In this document: positions 47,463 through 55,536 of the stretch, piece after piece
Layout: each line of letters opens with the position of its first letter
Numbering within the stretch: the first letter of the stretch is position 1
Source: JAFDWI01 sp963764215
GTDB taxonomy: Bacteria; Actinomycetota; Acidimicrobiia; Acidimicrobiales; Iamiaceae
Assembly: GCA_963764215.1 (NCBI GenBank)
Contig: CAVXRS010000008.1
Span: forward strand, 220,977-284,976
DNA: 64,000 bases
Reading direction: 5' to 3'
Program-made: the position numbers and the translations under genes
The notes under the pieces: model-generated
The model's database searches: none
Told to the model about the DNA's origin: nothing
The model's input: only the letters and a program-made list of their open reading frames with translations

Positions 47463-47724
47463 GATCGTCCCCTTGTGAACGTGTCCCCGTGTGGTGGGCG
47501 TCGCGTCCAGGTCACGACTCCCGCTGGCATGATCGTAGGTCCTGGCGCTCGACACGGGACATATGACATCGGGCACAGCCGGAATCACGACCCGCACACT
47601 GGGCCATCCGGACTAGAAAGTTTTCGGCCCGGATGAGCAGATGATCAGCGCTCTGAACTGGACGTTCGCACGGAAAGAAGGGTTCCAGTCACGACTGTGT
47701 GATCGAAAATCGCCACAATTTCGA

Positions 47725-47753
47725 TTGCTATGCCGGTGGCTGGTGGCTACGAT
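47725..47753 (+). promoter_or_regulatory. Promoter for a candidate small RNA
   Basis: TTGCTA at 47725-47730 and TACGAT at 47748-47753 are spaced by 17 bases and match sigma-70 consensus well. Initiation would fall near 47760, just before the first hairpin. No protein gene follows on this strand. Confidence 0.55.
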
Positions 47754-47759
47754 GCAAGC

Positions 47760-47884
47760 AGGTTCCGGTTGGGTATCCCTCCCCCCTCCACCCAACCGGA
47801 CAACCGAGGGGCCGCTTTCACCTGAACGGTTCGGATCGATGTCCGCCCGCGTCGACCAACCTGAAAGCGGTCCCTCGTATTTTT
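47760..47884 (+). ncRNA. Candidate structured small RNA with a six-cytosine loop
   Basis: Two hairpins follow the promoter. The first has a perfect 11-bp stem (47764-47774 with 47790-47800) and a 15-base loop containing CCCCCC. The second is a 17-bp stem with two mismatches (47805-47821 with 47861-47877) enclosing a further small stem, and is followed by TATTTTT at 47878-47884, as in an intrinsic terminator. The C-rich loop recalls actinobacterial 6C RNAs, which have two such loops; here only one is C-rich. On the other strand the hairpins could end recR transcription, so a bidirectional terminator is the alternative. Confidence 0.5.
47861..47884 (+). terminator. Probable intrinsic terminator arm and T-run
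   Basis: The 3' arm of the second hairpin (47861-47877) pairs with 47805-47821 and is followed by TATTTTT. It would end transcription rightwards, and the same stem may work for recR leftwards. Confidence 0.45.
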
Positions 47885-47888
47885 CGGC

Positions 47889-48509
47889 TCAGCCCGCGTT
47901 GTCGGGAACGTCGAGCTCCCGGCGGGTTTCCAGCGCCCGGGCCAAGGTCAGCTCATCGGCGTATTCCAGATCACCGCCCACGGGCAGGCCACTGGCCAGC
48001 CGGGTGATCCGGATGCCGGTCTCGGCCAGGAGGCGGGCCAGGTACAGCGCAGTCGCCTCGCCCTCGATGTTCGGGTTGGTGCACAGGATCAGCTCGGTCA
48101 CGGCGTCGTCGCCCAGTCGCACGAGGAGGTCGCGCACGTGCAACTGGTCGGGGCCGATGCCCTCGATGGGGCTGATCGCCCCGCCCAGCACGTGGTAGAG
48201 GCCGTGGAACTCGCCCGTGCGTTCCACTGCGATCAGGTCCCGGGGTTCTTCGACCACACAGATGACGCTCGGGTCGCGTCGCTCATCGGTACAGATCGCG
48301 CACAACTCGCCTTCGGCCAGGTTGAAACAGCGGGTGCACCACGTCACCTGCGCCTTGGCGGCGCTGATCGCCTCGGCCAGACGCTGCGCGTCCGGCGCGG
48401 GCGCGTTGAGCAGGTACAGCGCGATGCGCTGCGCCGACTTCGGCCCGATACCGGGGAGCCGGCCGAATTCGTCGATCAGGGCCTGGACGACAGGGGAGTA
48501 GGCGGTCAC
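47889..48509 (-). CDS. recR: Recombination protein RecR
   Basis: 206 residues, normal length. A helix-hairpin-helix (FGRLPGIGPKSAQRIA), a zinc finger with Cys58, Cys61, Cys70 and Cys73, and a Toprim domain (VVEEPRDLIAVE, then TNPNIEGEATALYL) are all intact. RecR works with RecF/RecO to load RecA on gapped DNA. GTG 48509 starts the gene 15 bases after ybaB. The order dnaX-ybaB-recR is conserved in actinobacteria. Confidence 0.97.
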   Translation of the reverse strand: MTAYSPVVQALIDEFGRLPGIGPKSAQRIALYLLNAPAPDAQRLAEAISAAKAQVTWCTRCFNLAEGELCAICTDERRDPSVICVVEEPRDLIAVERTGEFHGLYHVLGGAISPIEGIGPDQLHVRDLLVRLGDDAVTELILCTNPNIEGEATALYLARLLAETGIRITRLASGLPVGGDLEYADELTLARALETRRELDVPDNAG

Positions 48510-48524
48510 TGCCGGCTGGTGGAA

Positions 48525-48917
48525 TCAGTCACCGAACAGATCGCCGAGCTGGTTGCCCAACCCGCCGAGCGGATCCTCGCCGCCCGCCGCCTTGGCCTTG
48601 GCGAGCGCATCGCGCAGCGCGGACAGCACCAGGTCTTCGAGCATGGACACGTCGTCGGTGGTGCTCTCCTCGATGTGCACGGCCCGGCATTCAAGCGCGC
48701 CGGTGAGCGTGATCGTCACGACGCCGCCACCGGCGGAACCCTCGACCTCGGTTGCCGCGGCGCGGGCCTGGGCGTCGGCCATCTGTTGCTGGACCTCACC
48801 GGCCATGCCCAACAACGCGTTCATGTCGAGGCCGCCAAGGAGCCCGGCGAGGGCGTCGTCGGACTCCTCGCCTGCGGGGCGAACGGCATCGGGTTCGATC
48901 GGGGTGTCGTCATCCAT
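48525..48917 (-). CDS. YbaB/EbfC family nucleoid-associated protein
   Basis: 130 residues: a ~30-residue acidic N-terminal extension, then MNALLGMAGEVQQQMADAQA and TEVEGSAGGGVVTITLTGA, the core of this small dimeric DNA-binding family, and a glycine-rich end. It lies between dnaX and recR, its usual place. Confidence 0.92.
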   Translation of the reverse strand: MDDDTPIEPDAVRPAGEESDDALAGLLGGLDMNALLGMAGEVQQQMADAQARAAATEVEGSAGGGVVTITLTGALECRAVHIEESTTDDVSMLEDLVLSALRDALAKAKAAGGEDPLGGLGNQLGDLFGD

Positions 48918-48968
48918 GGGTGGAGCCTCGACTCTCGAATCTACTGGTTCGGAGCTTCCGGAACGTGC

Positions 48969-50822
48969 TCACGATTCGATGATTTCGGCACCCGGGAAGG
49001 TGTCCGCGATGCGATCCGCGGCGCTCCGGGCGTCGGCGGGGGCGTCTTCGAGGTCGGCCACCGGGCCGATCTCGTCGGCCTCGTATTCCGGGGAGGTCTG
49101 CTCGGCTTGCGACGGTGGCTGGTTTTGCGAGGAGGATCGTCCTCGACCGGGCACGCCGGCGCGGTCGCCTTCCACGATCAGCGTGAGGCCGACCGGTCGA
49201 CCGAGCCGGGCCGCGAGTGCGGCTTCGACCTCGGGCAGTTTCTGAGCGGACTTCTGCCGGTGGACCTCGTTGGGCACCGCGAACGTCGCACCACCGGGGG
49301 TGGCGTCGACGAAGTGGCCGACGCTGAACATGGCCTTGGTGAGCCCCGAGAGCTGCGGCAGCACGTCGTCGGTCCAGAGCCGGGTGAGGTCGTCGAGCGC
49401 GGGGAGGTCTTCGGATGCCGGCGGCTCGGCCGGCTCGGACTTCGCCGGTGCGGGTGCGGGTGCGGGTGCGGGTGCCGGTTCCGGTTCCGGTTCCGGTCCC
49501 GGGCTTGGCGCCGGAGCAGGTGCGGGGGCTGGGGCTGGGGCCGGGCTCGGTTTCGGCGTGACGGAGTCGGGTGCAGCTCTGGAGGACTGGCCAGGTCGCG
49601 TGGCGGCCAGCGCGGCCCGGGCGGCATCGGCAGGCCGCGTCGTTTCGGACGCATCGGCGGGCCGGTTCGCGGGTGTGGATGCGGCGGGATCCGGGTCAGC
49701 TTCGGTCGCGGGTGCGGCCACGTGCGGACCGGCCTGTTCGAGCCTTTCGATCCGGGCGACGAGCGCGTCGATGGATGCATCGGCATCGTCGCGAGTGAGG
49801 CGCACGAGCGCGATCTCCAAGGGGATGCGTGCATCGGGGGCGGCGCGCATGTCACGCAGGGCATCACCGACCGCCTCGAGTGCCCGGGTGCAGTCGCGGT
49901 CGGTGAAGGCTTCGGCCCAGCCGGTGACTTTGGCCCGCATCGCATCCGAGGTGTGCGAGAGCGGGTCGCCCATCCGGTGGAGGAAAACGTTGCGCAAGCC
50001 ACCCAGCAACGCTTCGGCCATCACCCGGGGGTCATGGCCCCGTCCGACCGCGTCGGCGACTTCCCGGAGCGCCGCGCCGGTGTCCCGGGCGCCGAGCGCA
50101 TCGATGAGACCGTCGACCTCGTCACCCCGGTCGAGCACCCCGCCGGCCGCGACGACCTGATCGAGTGCCGACAACGTGTCCCGAGCCGAACCGCCACCGG
50201 AGCGCAGCGCGTAGTCGATCGAATCCGCGTCCAGTTCGAGTCCGGCGTCGGCCACCACGTCGTCGACGAGCGCCCGAAGATCGTCCGCCGGCAGCAGGTG
50301 CAGCTCGAAGTGCTGGGTGCGGCTGCGGATCGTGGGCAGCACCTTGTGGGGGTCGGTCGTGGCCAGGACGAACACCACGTGGCCGGGGGGTTCCTCGAGG
50401 GTCTTGAGCAGCGCGTTCGACGCGCCGGCCGAGAGCATGTGGACCTCGTCCAGCAGATAGACCTTGGTGCGCCCGGGCGAGCCGAGCGCCGCCTTGGCGA
50501 TGAGGTCCCGCATGGCGTCAACGCCGTTGTTGGACGCGGCGTCGAGCTCGAGCAGGTCGTAGGACGTCCCCGCTTCGATGGCCTGGCACGATTCACACTC
50601 CCCGCACGGCTCGCCATCGGTGAGGTTCGTGCAGTTCAGAGCCTTGGCGAGAATGCGCGCCGTGGAGGTCTTGCCGGTGCCACGCGGGCCGCTGAGCAGG
50701 TAGGCGTGGCCCACCCGGTTCTCGCGCACTGCGTTGTGCAGGGCGGTGACGACGTGGTCCTGGCCGCGCACCTGGGCGAATCGCTGGGGCCGGTAGCGGC
50801 GGTAGAGCGACTCGTAGGGCAT
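48969..50822 (-). CDS. dnaX: DNA polymerase III subunits gamma/tau
   Basis: 617 residues from ATG 50822. Walker A GPRGTGKT lies at about 45-52, the zinc module is Cys64, Cys73, Cys76 and Cys79, Walker B is LLDEVHML near 123-130, and a sensor 1 segment follows. Domain III ends near 370. A long Pro/Ala/Glu low-complexity linker, with alternating PA and PE repeats, joins it to a C-terminal tau-like region ending at 48969. The protein is the clamp-loader ATPase. No obvious slippery A-run for gamma production is present. It precedes ybaB by 51 bases. Confidence 0.96.
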   Translation of the reverse strand: MPYESLYRRYRPQRFAQVRGQDHVVTALHNAVRENRVGHAYLLSGPRGTGKTSTARILAKALNCTNLTDGEPCGECESCQAIEAGTSYDLLELDAASNNGVDAMRDLIAKAALGSPGRTKVYLLDEVHMLSAGASNALLKTLEEPPGHVVFVLATTDPHKVLPTIRSRTQHFELHLLPADDLRALVDDVVADAGLELDADSIDYALRSGGGSARDTLSALDQVVAAGGVLDRGDEVDGLIDALGARDTGAALREVADAVGRGHDPRVMAEALLGGLRNVFLHRMGDPLSHTSDAMRAKVTGWAEAFTDRDCTRALEAVGDALRDMRAAPDARIPLEIALVRLTRDDADASIDALVARIERLEQAGPHVAAPATEADPDPAASTPANRPADASETTRPADAARAALAATRPGQSSRAAPDSVTPKPSPAPAPAPAPAPAPSPGPEPEPEPAPAPAPAPAPAKSEPAEPPASEDLPALDDLTRLWTDDVLPQLSGLTKAMFSVGHFVDATPGGATFAVPNEVHRQKSAQKLPEVEAALAARLGRPVGLTLIVEGDRAGVPGRGRSSSQNQPPSQAEQTSPEYEADEIGPVADLEDAPADARSAADRIADTFPGAEIIES

Positions 50823-50885
50823 CGCGCCGAGCCTACCGATCGGGGCCGGGTGGAGTCCGACGGTCGTGTGCGAAGCTGGCGTGCG

Positions 50886-51653
50886 ATGCAGACCCAAACC
50901 GTGGCGTTCCATTGGAGCGGTGGCAAGGATTCGGCGCTCGCCCTGAGCCGGTTGCTCGCGCGCGACGACGTCGTGGTCGACCGGCTCGTCACGACCACCC
51001 ATCCCGAGCGTGAGCAGTCCACGGTGCACGGCCTGCCCGTCGCGCTGCTGCAGGCCCAGGCGGCGAGCATCGGCATCCCGTTGCAGATCGTCCCGCTGCC
51101 GGGCGCCGGCCTGGAAGGCTACGTGGACGTCATGGCGGAGCTCGCGGTGCGGCTGCGCGCCGATGGGATCGACGCGTTCGCCTTCGGAGACCTCTCGTGC
51201 TCAGGCGTGCTCGAGGCCAAACAGGAACAGTTCGCACCAGCCGGCGTCGAGGTGATCGAGCCACTGTGGGGGCTTTCGTCGGCGGAGGTCATCGAGGCGT
51301 TCCTGGCGTCGGGGATCTCCTCGGTCACCGTCGTGGTCGACGCGGCCGTGCTCGACGCCGATCAGGTCGGGGTCGCCGTCGATCGGGACTTCGTCGACAA
51401 GCTGCCGGCAGGCTGCGACCCGTGCGGCGAATTCGGCGAGTACCACACCTTCGCCCACGACGGGCCGCTGTTCCACCGACCCATCGAGTTCTCGCTCTCG
51501 CCGGTGCGTCATCTGGAGCGGACGATCGGCACCACCGACGGACCGCGCACCTACGCCTACTGGCTGGCCACCCCGGAACCGGCCACGGTCAGCGCCCGCG
51601 CCCGCGTGAGCCGGCCTGCCCCTGGCACGAACGGGACCCGACCGGGGAAGTGA
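50886..51653 (+). CDS. ATP-pyrophosphatase of the diphthine-ammonia ligase (Dph6) family
   Basis: 255 residues from ATG 50886, divergent from dnaX with a 63-base gap. The PP-loop SGGKDS is at residues 11-16. An FGDL segment near residue 100 and a C-terminal CDPCGEFGEYHTFAHDGPLF block match the MJ0570/Dph6 family, which amidates diphthine in archaea and eukaryotes. Bacterial members have no diphthamide and their substrate is unknown; metabolite or tRNA amidation is possible. Confidence 0.82.
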   Translation: MQTQTVAFHWSGGKDSALALSRLLARDDVVVDRLVTTTHPEREQSTVHGLPVALLQAQAASIGIPLQIVPLPGAGLEGYVDVMAELAVRLRADGIDAFAFGDLSCSGVLEAKQEQFAPAGVEVIEPLWGLSSAEVIEAFLASGISSVTVVVDAAVLDADQVGVAVDRDFVDKLPAGCDPCGEFGEYHTFAHDGPLFHRPIEFSLSPVRHLERTIGTTDGPRTYAYWLATPEPATVSARARVSRPAPGTNGTRPGK

Positions 51654-51654
51654 C

Positions 51655-51752
51655 GGCCAGGCGATCTGCGGCACACCGCAGGCTCCGCTGAGAGCTGCTG
51701 CCTCCCGGCCCTGACTCGGTTCACAGGCTGCAGTTGCACAGGACCCGACCGT
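51655..51752 (-). ncRNA. ffs: Bacterial small signal recognition particle RNA
   Basis: Read on the reverse strand, the hallmark apical loop is present: GTCAGG, then GCCGGGAGGCAGCAGC, then TCAGC (consensus GUCAGG-UCCGGAAGGAAGCAGC). The flanks can pair into a long irregular stem. SRP RNA next to dnaX and tRNA-Ser is the known actinobacterial arrangement, which supports the call. The exact ends are estimated. Confidence 0.8.
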
Positions 51753-51855
51753 CACATCTCCGAGCGGGTCGCCCCACACGATAGCGTGTTGGCTCCGATG
51801 CTGCCGCGGCGGCGCCGGCACAGTGCATCGGTCCGGGCCTCCGGACCGACCCCCA

Positions 51856-51944
51856 GGAGGGGTGCGAGAGCGGCCTAATCGGCACGCCTGGAAAGCGTGT
51901 GTGGGTACTGCCCACCGAGGGTTCGAATCCCTCTCCCTCCGCCA
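51856..51944 (+). tRNA. tRNA-Ser (GGA)
   Basis: A full class II tRNA: acceptor GGAGGGG pairing with TCCCTCC, D-arm GCGAGAGCGGCC, anticodon loop CTGGAAA with anticodon GGA, a long variable arm (GTGGGTACTGCCCAC), T-loop GGTTCGAATCC and an encoded CCA end. Length is 89 bases. Confidence 0.97.
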
Positions 51945-52061
51945 ATGCGAATCCGGGGGCGACCTGGGCGCTCGTCGCGACCGCTTGGAGTCGTCGCGTG
52001 ACGAGATCCGTGCTGCGGCCCGGGGTCGATCGGGTGGTAGCAAAGTGATACCATTGCGGTC

Positions 52062-52265
52062 ATGGCCATGACGTTGAGGCTCAACGACCAGGAACAGCAG
52101 GCGCTCAAGGAGCGCGCTGCCGCAGAGGGCCGCTCCATGCAAGAGGTCGCCCGCGAGGCGATCCGCGACTACGTCGCTCGAAGTGAGCACCGCGTCGACG
52201 TGTCGAGAGCGGCGGACCTGGTTCTCGCTGTCCACGCAGACGCCATCGAGCGCCTTGGACGGTGA
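52062..52265 (+). CDS. Antitoxin of a Doc-type toxin-antitoxin pair
   Basis: 67 residues. A ribbon-helix-helix start (MAMTLRLNDQEQQALKERAA and GRSMQEVAREAIRDYVAR) is followed by a short tail. The TGA overlaps the GTG of the toxin, so the two are translationally coupled. It should bind the toxin and repress the operon. Confidence 0.85.
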   Translation: MAMTLRLNDQEQQALKERAAAEGRSMQEVAREAIRDYVARSEHRVDVSRAADLVLAVHADAIERLGR

Positions 52266-52654
52266 CCGGCCCGGTCGAATTCCTCGACCTCGACGACGTC
52301 ATCGAGCTTGCGTGCCGCCTTCTCGGCGACCCGCCACCAATCCGCGACGCGGGTCTGCTGGGTTCGGCAGTCGCCCGCCCGCACACCACGGTCGCCTTCG
52401 AAGATGCCTATCCGACCATCTGGCTCAAGGCCGCCGCGCTGTTGCAGTCGATCGTCTGCAATCACGCGCTGATCGACGGCGACAAGCGCCTCGGGTGGCT
52501 CGCGACCGCAGTCTTCTTGGAGATCAACGACGCGAGCGTGGCCGCGGCGGCCAACGACGACGTGTACGACCTCGTCATGGGCATCGCATCGTCGAGCTCG
52601 AGCGTCGATGAGATCGCTGATCATCTCCGACGACTCCACGGGTCCCCAGACTGA
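52262..52654 (+). CDS. Type II toxin, death-on-curing (Doc/Fic) family
   Basis: 130 residues from GTG 52262. The Fic motif is NHALIDGDKRLGW, matching HxFx(D/E)GNKR except that Asp replaces the Asn. DPPPIRDAGLLGSAVARP and an ALLQSIVCNHALI helix are typical of Doc, which phosphorylates EF-Tu in known members. The Asn-to-Asp change lies in the nucleotide-binding loop and may alter activity. It is paired with the antitoxin just upstream. Confidence 0.88.
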   Translation: MTGPVEFLDLDDVIELACRLLGDPPPIRDAGLLGSAVARPHTTVAFEDAYPTIWLKAAALLQSIVCNHALIDGDKRLGWLATAVFLEINDASVAAAANDDVYDLVMGIASSSSSVDEIADHLRRLHGSPD

Positions 52655-52804
52655 GATCTCTCACCGGGCACCGATCCGATGCGCGCCTCGTCCAACGAAC
52701 GCGCCGCCACATCTGAATCGGTACGACCGTGGCGCACGAGAAGGGGAGACAGTACGCGACGGCCTGGCGGGCCGACGGGGAAGCGAGGCCCGGATCCGTC
52801 GAAC

Positions 52805-53138
52805 CATGGGCCGGGCAGTGCTTTCCGTCTGCGCCGTCCTCGTGGCTGCGTACGCATGCTTGGGTAAGGGCGCCCCGCAAGCGAGCCCGACCACGAGCGG
52901 CTCGTCGAGCTCATCGAACCGGTCGCGCCCGCGCGCAACAGCGTCCGTGCCCAACTGGGTCGGCTCCGACCCGCTATCGAGGCACCTGCATCGATCTGGC
53001 TCCGGACGTCCCGCGTCGCGCGACGGACACCGCCGTGCGCGGTGGAAGACGCGCGCGCTGCCTGGACTCGGTGGACCTCAGCGCCCCTGGGCGCGGAGGC
53101 ACGCCGGAATCGGGTGGGAGGACGCCAGCCCCGACGAG
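52805..53138 (+). pseudogene. Decayed lipoprotein gene related to the one at 55060
   Basis: ATG 52805 opens a signal peptide with lipobox AAYAC (Cys18) and a Thr/Ser-rich linker. The first ~30 residues resemble the lipoprotein at 55060 by eye (GRAVLSVCAVLVAA against ARVALPVCVVLATA). Beyond about residue 60 the frame loses protein-like composition and runs into the nucleosidase end on the other strand. It is probably a truncated copy. Confidence 0.35.
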
Positions 53139-53166
53139 TCAGCGCCCCTGGGCGCGCAGGCACGCC
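53078..53166. repeat. 28-base direct repeat at the nucleosidase 3' end
   Basis: TCAGCGCCCCTGGGCGCG plus ten more bases occur at 53078-53105 and 53139-53166 with one mismatch. The second copy encodes the last eight codons and stop of the nucleosidase; the first is an extra copy just downstream of it. Confidence 0.85.
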
Positions 53167-53861
53167 ACTACCGCGGCCTGCGCGGCGCCCGAGGTGGCCG
53201 CGGAGAGGTCGCGGGCCAGCCGCGCCAGCAGCCGCGCCCGGCTGGGACGCGCCAGCACGTAGCGTGCCGCCTTGAGCGGATCGGGTGATCCGTCCGGTCG
53301 AGCCAGGGCGAGCACGTCATCGCCGACGGCGGGGTCGAAGGCGTCGTCGCTGATGCCCCGATAGGCCGACCAGGGGATGCCCGCGTCCTCGCAGGTCTTG
53401 GCGATCGCCGCGGTCTCCATGTCGATGGCGGTGAAGCCCTGCTCGACGAGCGCCTCCAGACGCGCAAGGTCCTTGATGAAGTCGTCGGTGGTGAGCAGGC
53501 GGCCTGCGCCGGGTTCGCCGTCGATCGGCGCGGGCTGGAACTCCCTGCCCTCGGCGTCGGCGACCACCTCGGGCACCACGACCTCGCCGACCGCTACGTG
53601 GCGGGCGAGGCCACCGGCCACGCCGACGACCACGACGTGGTCGACCCGGTGCGCCTCGAGCAGCGCCTCAGTGGCGCGGACCGCCCGTCGCGTGCCGATC
53701 CCGGTGGTCGATGCCACCACCGACGCGACACCGAGTCGGCCCGTGTACCAGGCCGTCGGCCCGCGGCCCGGGCGTGCCAGACGGAGCTGTCTGACCAGCG
53801 GCCGCAGCTCGGACGGCATCGGTGCCAGGAAACCGATCGTCGTGGATGTTCCGGTGGACAT
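53139..53861 (-). CDS. MTA/SAH nucleosidase-like phosphorylase-superfamily protein
   Basis: 240 residues. PNP/UDP-phosphorylase features include GFLAPMPSELRPL, VVVVGVAGGLA and a C-terminal FTAIDMETAAIAKTCED with the Glu that holds the ribose, and an ISDDAF segment containing the catalytic Asp. These match 5'-methylthioadenosine/S-adenosylhomocysteine nucleosidase or a purine nucleosidase. The substrate is not certain. ATG 53861 is the first start. Its own end is duplicated downstream. Confidence 0.8.
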   Translation of the reverse strand: MSTGTSTTIGFLAPMPSELRPLVRQLRLARPGRGPTAWYTGRLGVASVVASTTGIGTRRAVRATEALLEAHRVDHVVVVGVAGGLARHVAVGEVVVPEVVADAEGREFQPAPIDGEPGAGRLLTTDDFIKDLARLEALVEQGFTAIDMETAAIAKTCEDAGIPWSAYRGISDDAFDPAVGDDVLALARPDGSPDPLKAARYVLARPSRARLLARLARDLSAATSGAAQAAVVACLRAQGR

Positions 53862-53957
53862 GGGCGCACTCAGTCGCTCGGAGGTGCGGTCGGGTCGGGA
53901 CCGTATAGCTTTCGTTTGCGCCGGGCCCGCCTTCGTACCTTTCGCTCACCGGTCCGC

Positions 53958-53997
53958 GGCGGGGCCAGGCTGGGGCCCGTCGCATCATGGCCCGGGT
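53958..53997 (+). repeat. 40-base repeat supplying a start region, copy 1
   Basis: Identical to 55031-55070. It contains the ATG at 53987 and its upstream leader. Confidence 0.9.
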
Positions 53998-54175
53998 GGG
54001 GCTGCCCGCCACAGCCGAGGCGGTGGCCCGGGTGCGGGGCACGAGCGTGAACGCGCTCACCGTCGAGTCGCTCGCCGCCGAGATCGAGCGCGTGCGGGCC
54101 GACGAGGACTTCACCGACCGGGCCGGCAACCTCCTCGAGCGCGACGAGGAGCTCCTCGACCGTCTCGCCAAGTGA
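53987..54175 (+). CDS. Orphan antitoxin-like small protein
   Basis: 62 residues. From residue 10 onward (AEAVARVRGTSVNALTVESLAA, split here as AEAVARVRG and TSVNALTVESLAA) it looks like the C-terminal part of a type II antitoxin, with a helical charged end ERDEELLDRLAK. The N-terminal strand of a ribbon-helix-helix is missing. The first residues come from the 40-base repeat. No toxin follows. It is probably a relic given a new start. Confidence 0.45.
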   Translation: MARVGLPATAEAVARVRGTSVNALTVESLAAEIERVRADEDFTDRAGNLLERDEELLDRLAK

Positions 54176-54209
54176 CGCGTCACCGGAACCTCGGCGCCGC
54201 TCTGGCAGC

Positions 54210-54240
54210 CATGCCACAAGTGTGCTATGCATGTGGCATG
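54210..54240. promoter_or_regulatory. Inverted repeat over the antitoxin start, likely operator
   Basis: CATGCCACA at 54210-54218 and its exact reverse complement TGTGGCATG at 54232-54240 are spaced by 13 bases. The right arm covers the ATG at 54238. This is a typical place for toxin-antitoxin autoregulation. Confidence 0.65.
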
Positions 54241-54474
54241 ACTCGGGTGAGGGTGAGCACGACCGTCGACGAAGCCACGCTGCAGGCGGCCCGGCGCCTC
54301 CGCGGAACTTCCACCGATGCTGCGTTGCTCGATGAAGCGCTGCGGGCGTTGCTCGCCCGTCATCGGGCCGCGGAGGTCGACGCCGCCTACGCCGCCTACG
54401 ACGACCACCCGATCTCCGAGCCCGACGAGTGGGGCGACCTGGCCTCGTTCCGGGCTGCGGCCGCGGCGACGTGA
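54238..54474 (+). CDS. Antitoxin of a MazF-type pair
   Basis: 78 residues, with a ribbon-helix-helix start (RVRVSTTVDEATLQAARRLR), a second helix (LLDEALRALLARH) and an acidic/aromatic tail (DDHPISEPDEWGDL). The stop overlaps the GTG of the toxin gene. Confidence 0.85.
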   Translation: MTRVRVSTTVDEATLQAARRLRGTSTDAALLDEALRALLARHRAAEVDAAYAAYDDHPISEPDEWGDLASFRAAAAAT

Positions 54475-54800
54475 GCGCGACCCCGCGCCGCGGGGAGCTG
54501 TGGTGGTGCGAGCTGCCCGCGATCGGGCGTCGCCCGGTCGTGGTGCTCTCACGCGATGCCGCGATCCCTCGGCTGCGCCGGGCGCTCGTCGCTCCGTGCA
54601 CGACGACCATCCGCAACATCCCGAGCGAAGTCGTGCTGGAGCCGGGAGATGACCCCATCCCGCGACGGTCGGCGGTGAACCTCGACTCGGTCGAGAGCAT
54701 CTCGGTCGCGGTGCTCGTCGACCGTGTGGGCGCTCTCAGCGGCCAACGGATGCGGGAGCTGTGCGCGGCACTCGAAGTCGCGGTCGACTGCGCCGGTTGA
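54471..54800 (+). CDS. Type II toxin, MazF/PemK family
   Basis: 109 residues from GTG 54471. RRGELWWCELPAIGRRPVVV, VAPCTTTIRNIPSEV and NLDSVESISVAVL are the standard PemK/MazF segments, with the basic Arg before the beta-hairpin. The family is a ribosome-independent mRNA interferase. It is coupled to the antitoxin by a four-base overlap. Confidence 0.9.
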   Translation: MSATPRRGELWWCELPAIGRRPVVVLSRDAAIPRLRRALVAPCTTTIRNIPSEVVLEPGDDPIPRRSAVNLDSVESISVAVLVDRVGALSGQRMRELCAALEVAVDCAG

Positions 54801-55030
54801 CGCCGACCGCCGCGCCCAACGCCTCGCGATCGTCGAACCCGTCGGCCCCGGTTCCCACCTGCCACCGAGGTGCCGCTCGATGACAGGGGACACCGTGCGT
54901 TTCGGGGCAGGGCAACGGGTTGTCCGACGCGATGGCTGATCAGCGGCGGCGCAGCGCGGTGTCGGCCGGTCTACTGTCGGGTCGATGGAGCGGGAGCCGG
55001 GGACCGTGCACGCCAGGCCAAGGGGCTGCC

Positions 55031-55070
55031 GGCGGGGCCAGGCTGGGGCCCGTCGCATCATGGCCCGGGT
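55031..55070 (+). repeat. 40-base repeat supplying a start region, copy 2
   Basis: Identical to 53958-53997 at an offset of 1073 bases. It contains the ATG at 55060. Confidence 0.9.
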
Positions 55071-55536
55071 AGCGCTGCCCGTCTGCGTCGTGCTCGCGAC
55101 CGCGTCGGCCTGTTCGGGCAAGCGTGCCGCGCAGGCGACGCCGACCACCGGCAGGTCGACCGCGATCGACGCTTCCGTGGCGGCCACGACGCCGGCGGTC
55201 CCTTCCGGGACCAAGGTCTGCGCGACGGTCAGCTCGCTTGCCGGCTGGCCGAGCACGACGCCCTCGCGGCCCGATGCGTACGCGTGCATTCTCGCCGCGC
55301 TCGCCGCCGGCACCCCTGCGCAGATGAGCACGATCTCGGGCACGGTCGCCGGTGGCCGCAAGACCCGGGTCGGACACGACCTTCCGAACAGACTGATCGT
55401 CACGCTGCGCGTGCTCGGTAGGAACAAGGTGCAGGTGATCACCGACCGGACCGACGACGGCGGCACGGTGACCACCCGGACCTGTCGGGGCCTCGCACCC
55501 GATTCGCTCGGGTTCCACGGGACGGGTTGCTCCTAG
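55060..55536 (+). CDS. Small lipoprotein of unknown function
   Basis: 158 residues. Signal peptide and lipobox TASAC (Cys18), a Thr/Ser/Ala linker, then a ~110-residue outer domain with three cysteines, a TISGTVAGGRKTR segment and DSLGFHGTGCS at the end. The start ATG lies in a 40-base sequence shared with the antitoxin relic at 53987, so the leader has been copied. A decayed relative lies at 52805. No family was recognised. The 294 bases after it (55537-55830) hold nothing I can support. Confidence 0.6.
   Translation: MARVALPVCVVLATASACSGKRAAQATPTTGRSTAIDASVAATTPAVPSGTKVCATVSSLAGWPSTTPSRPDAYACILAALAAGTPAQMSTISGTVAGGRKTRVGHDLPNRLIVTLRVLGRNKVQVITDRTDDGGTVTTRTCRGLAPDSLGFHGTGCS

Noticed and set aside
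46494..47636. Forward open frame of 380 codons
   Set aside because: Antisense to the ferritin-like gene, with no recognisable motifs.
48138..51653. Forward open frame of about 1170 codons
   Set aside because: It runs antisense to recR, ybaB and dnaX; only its last 255 codons (from 50886) are a real gene.
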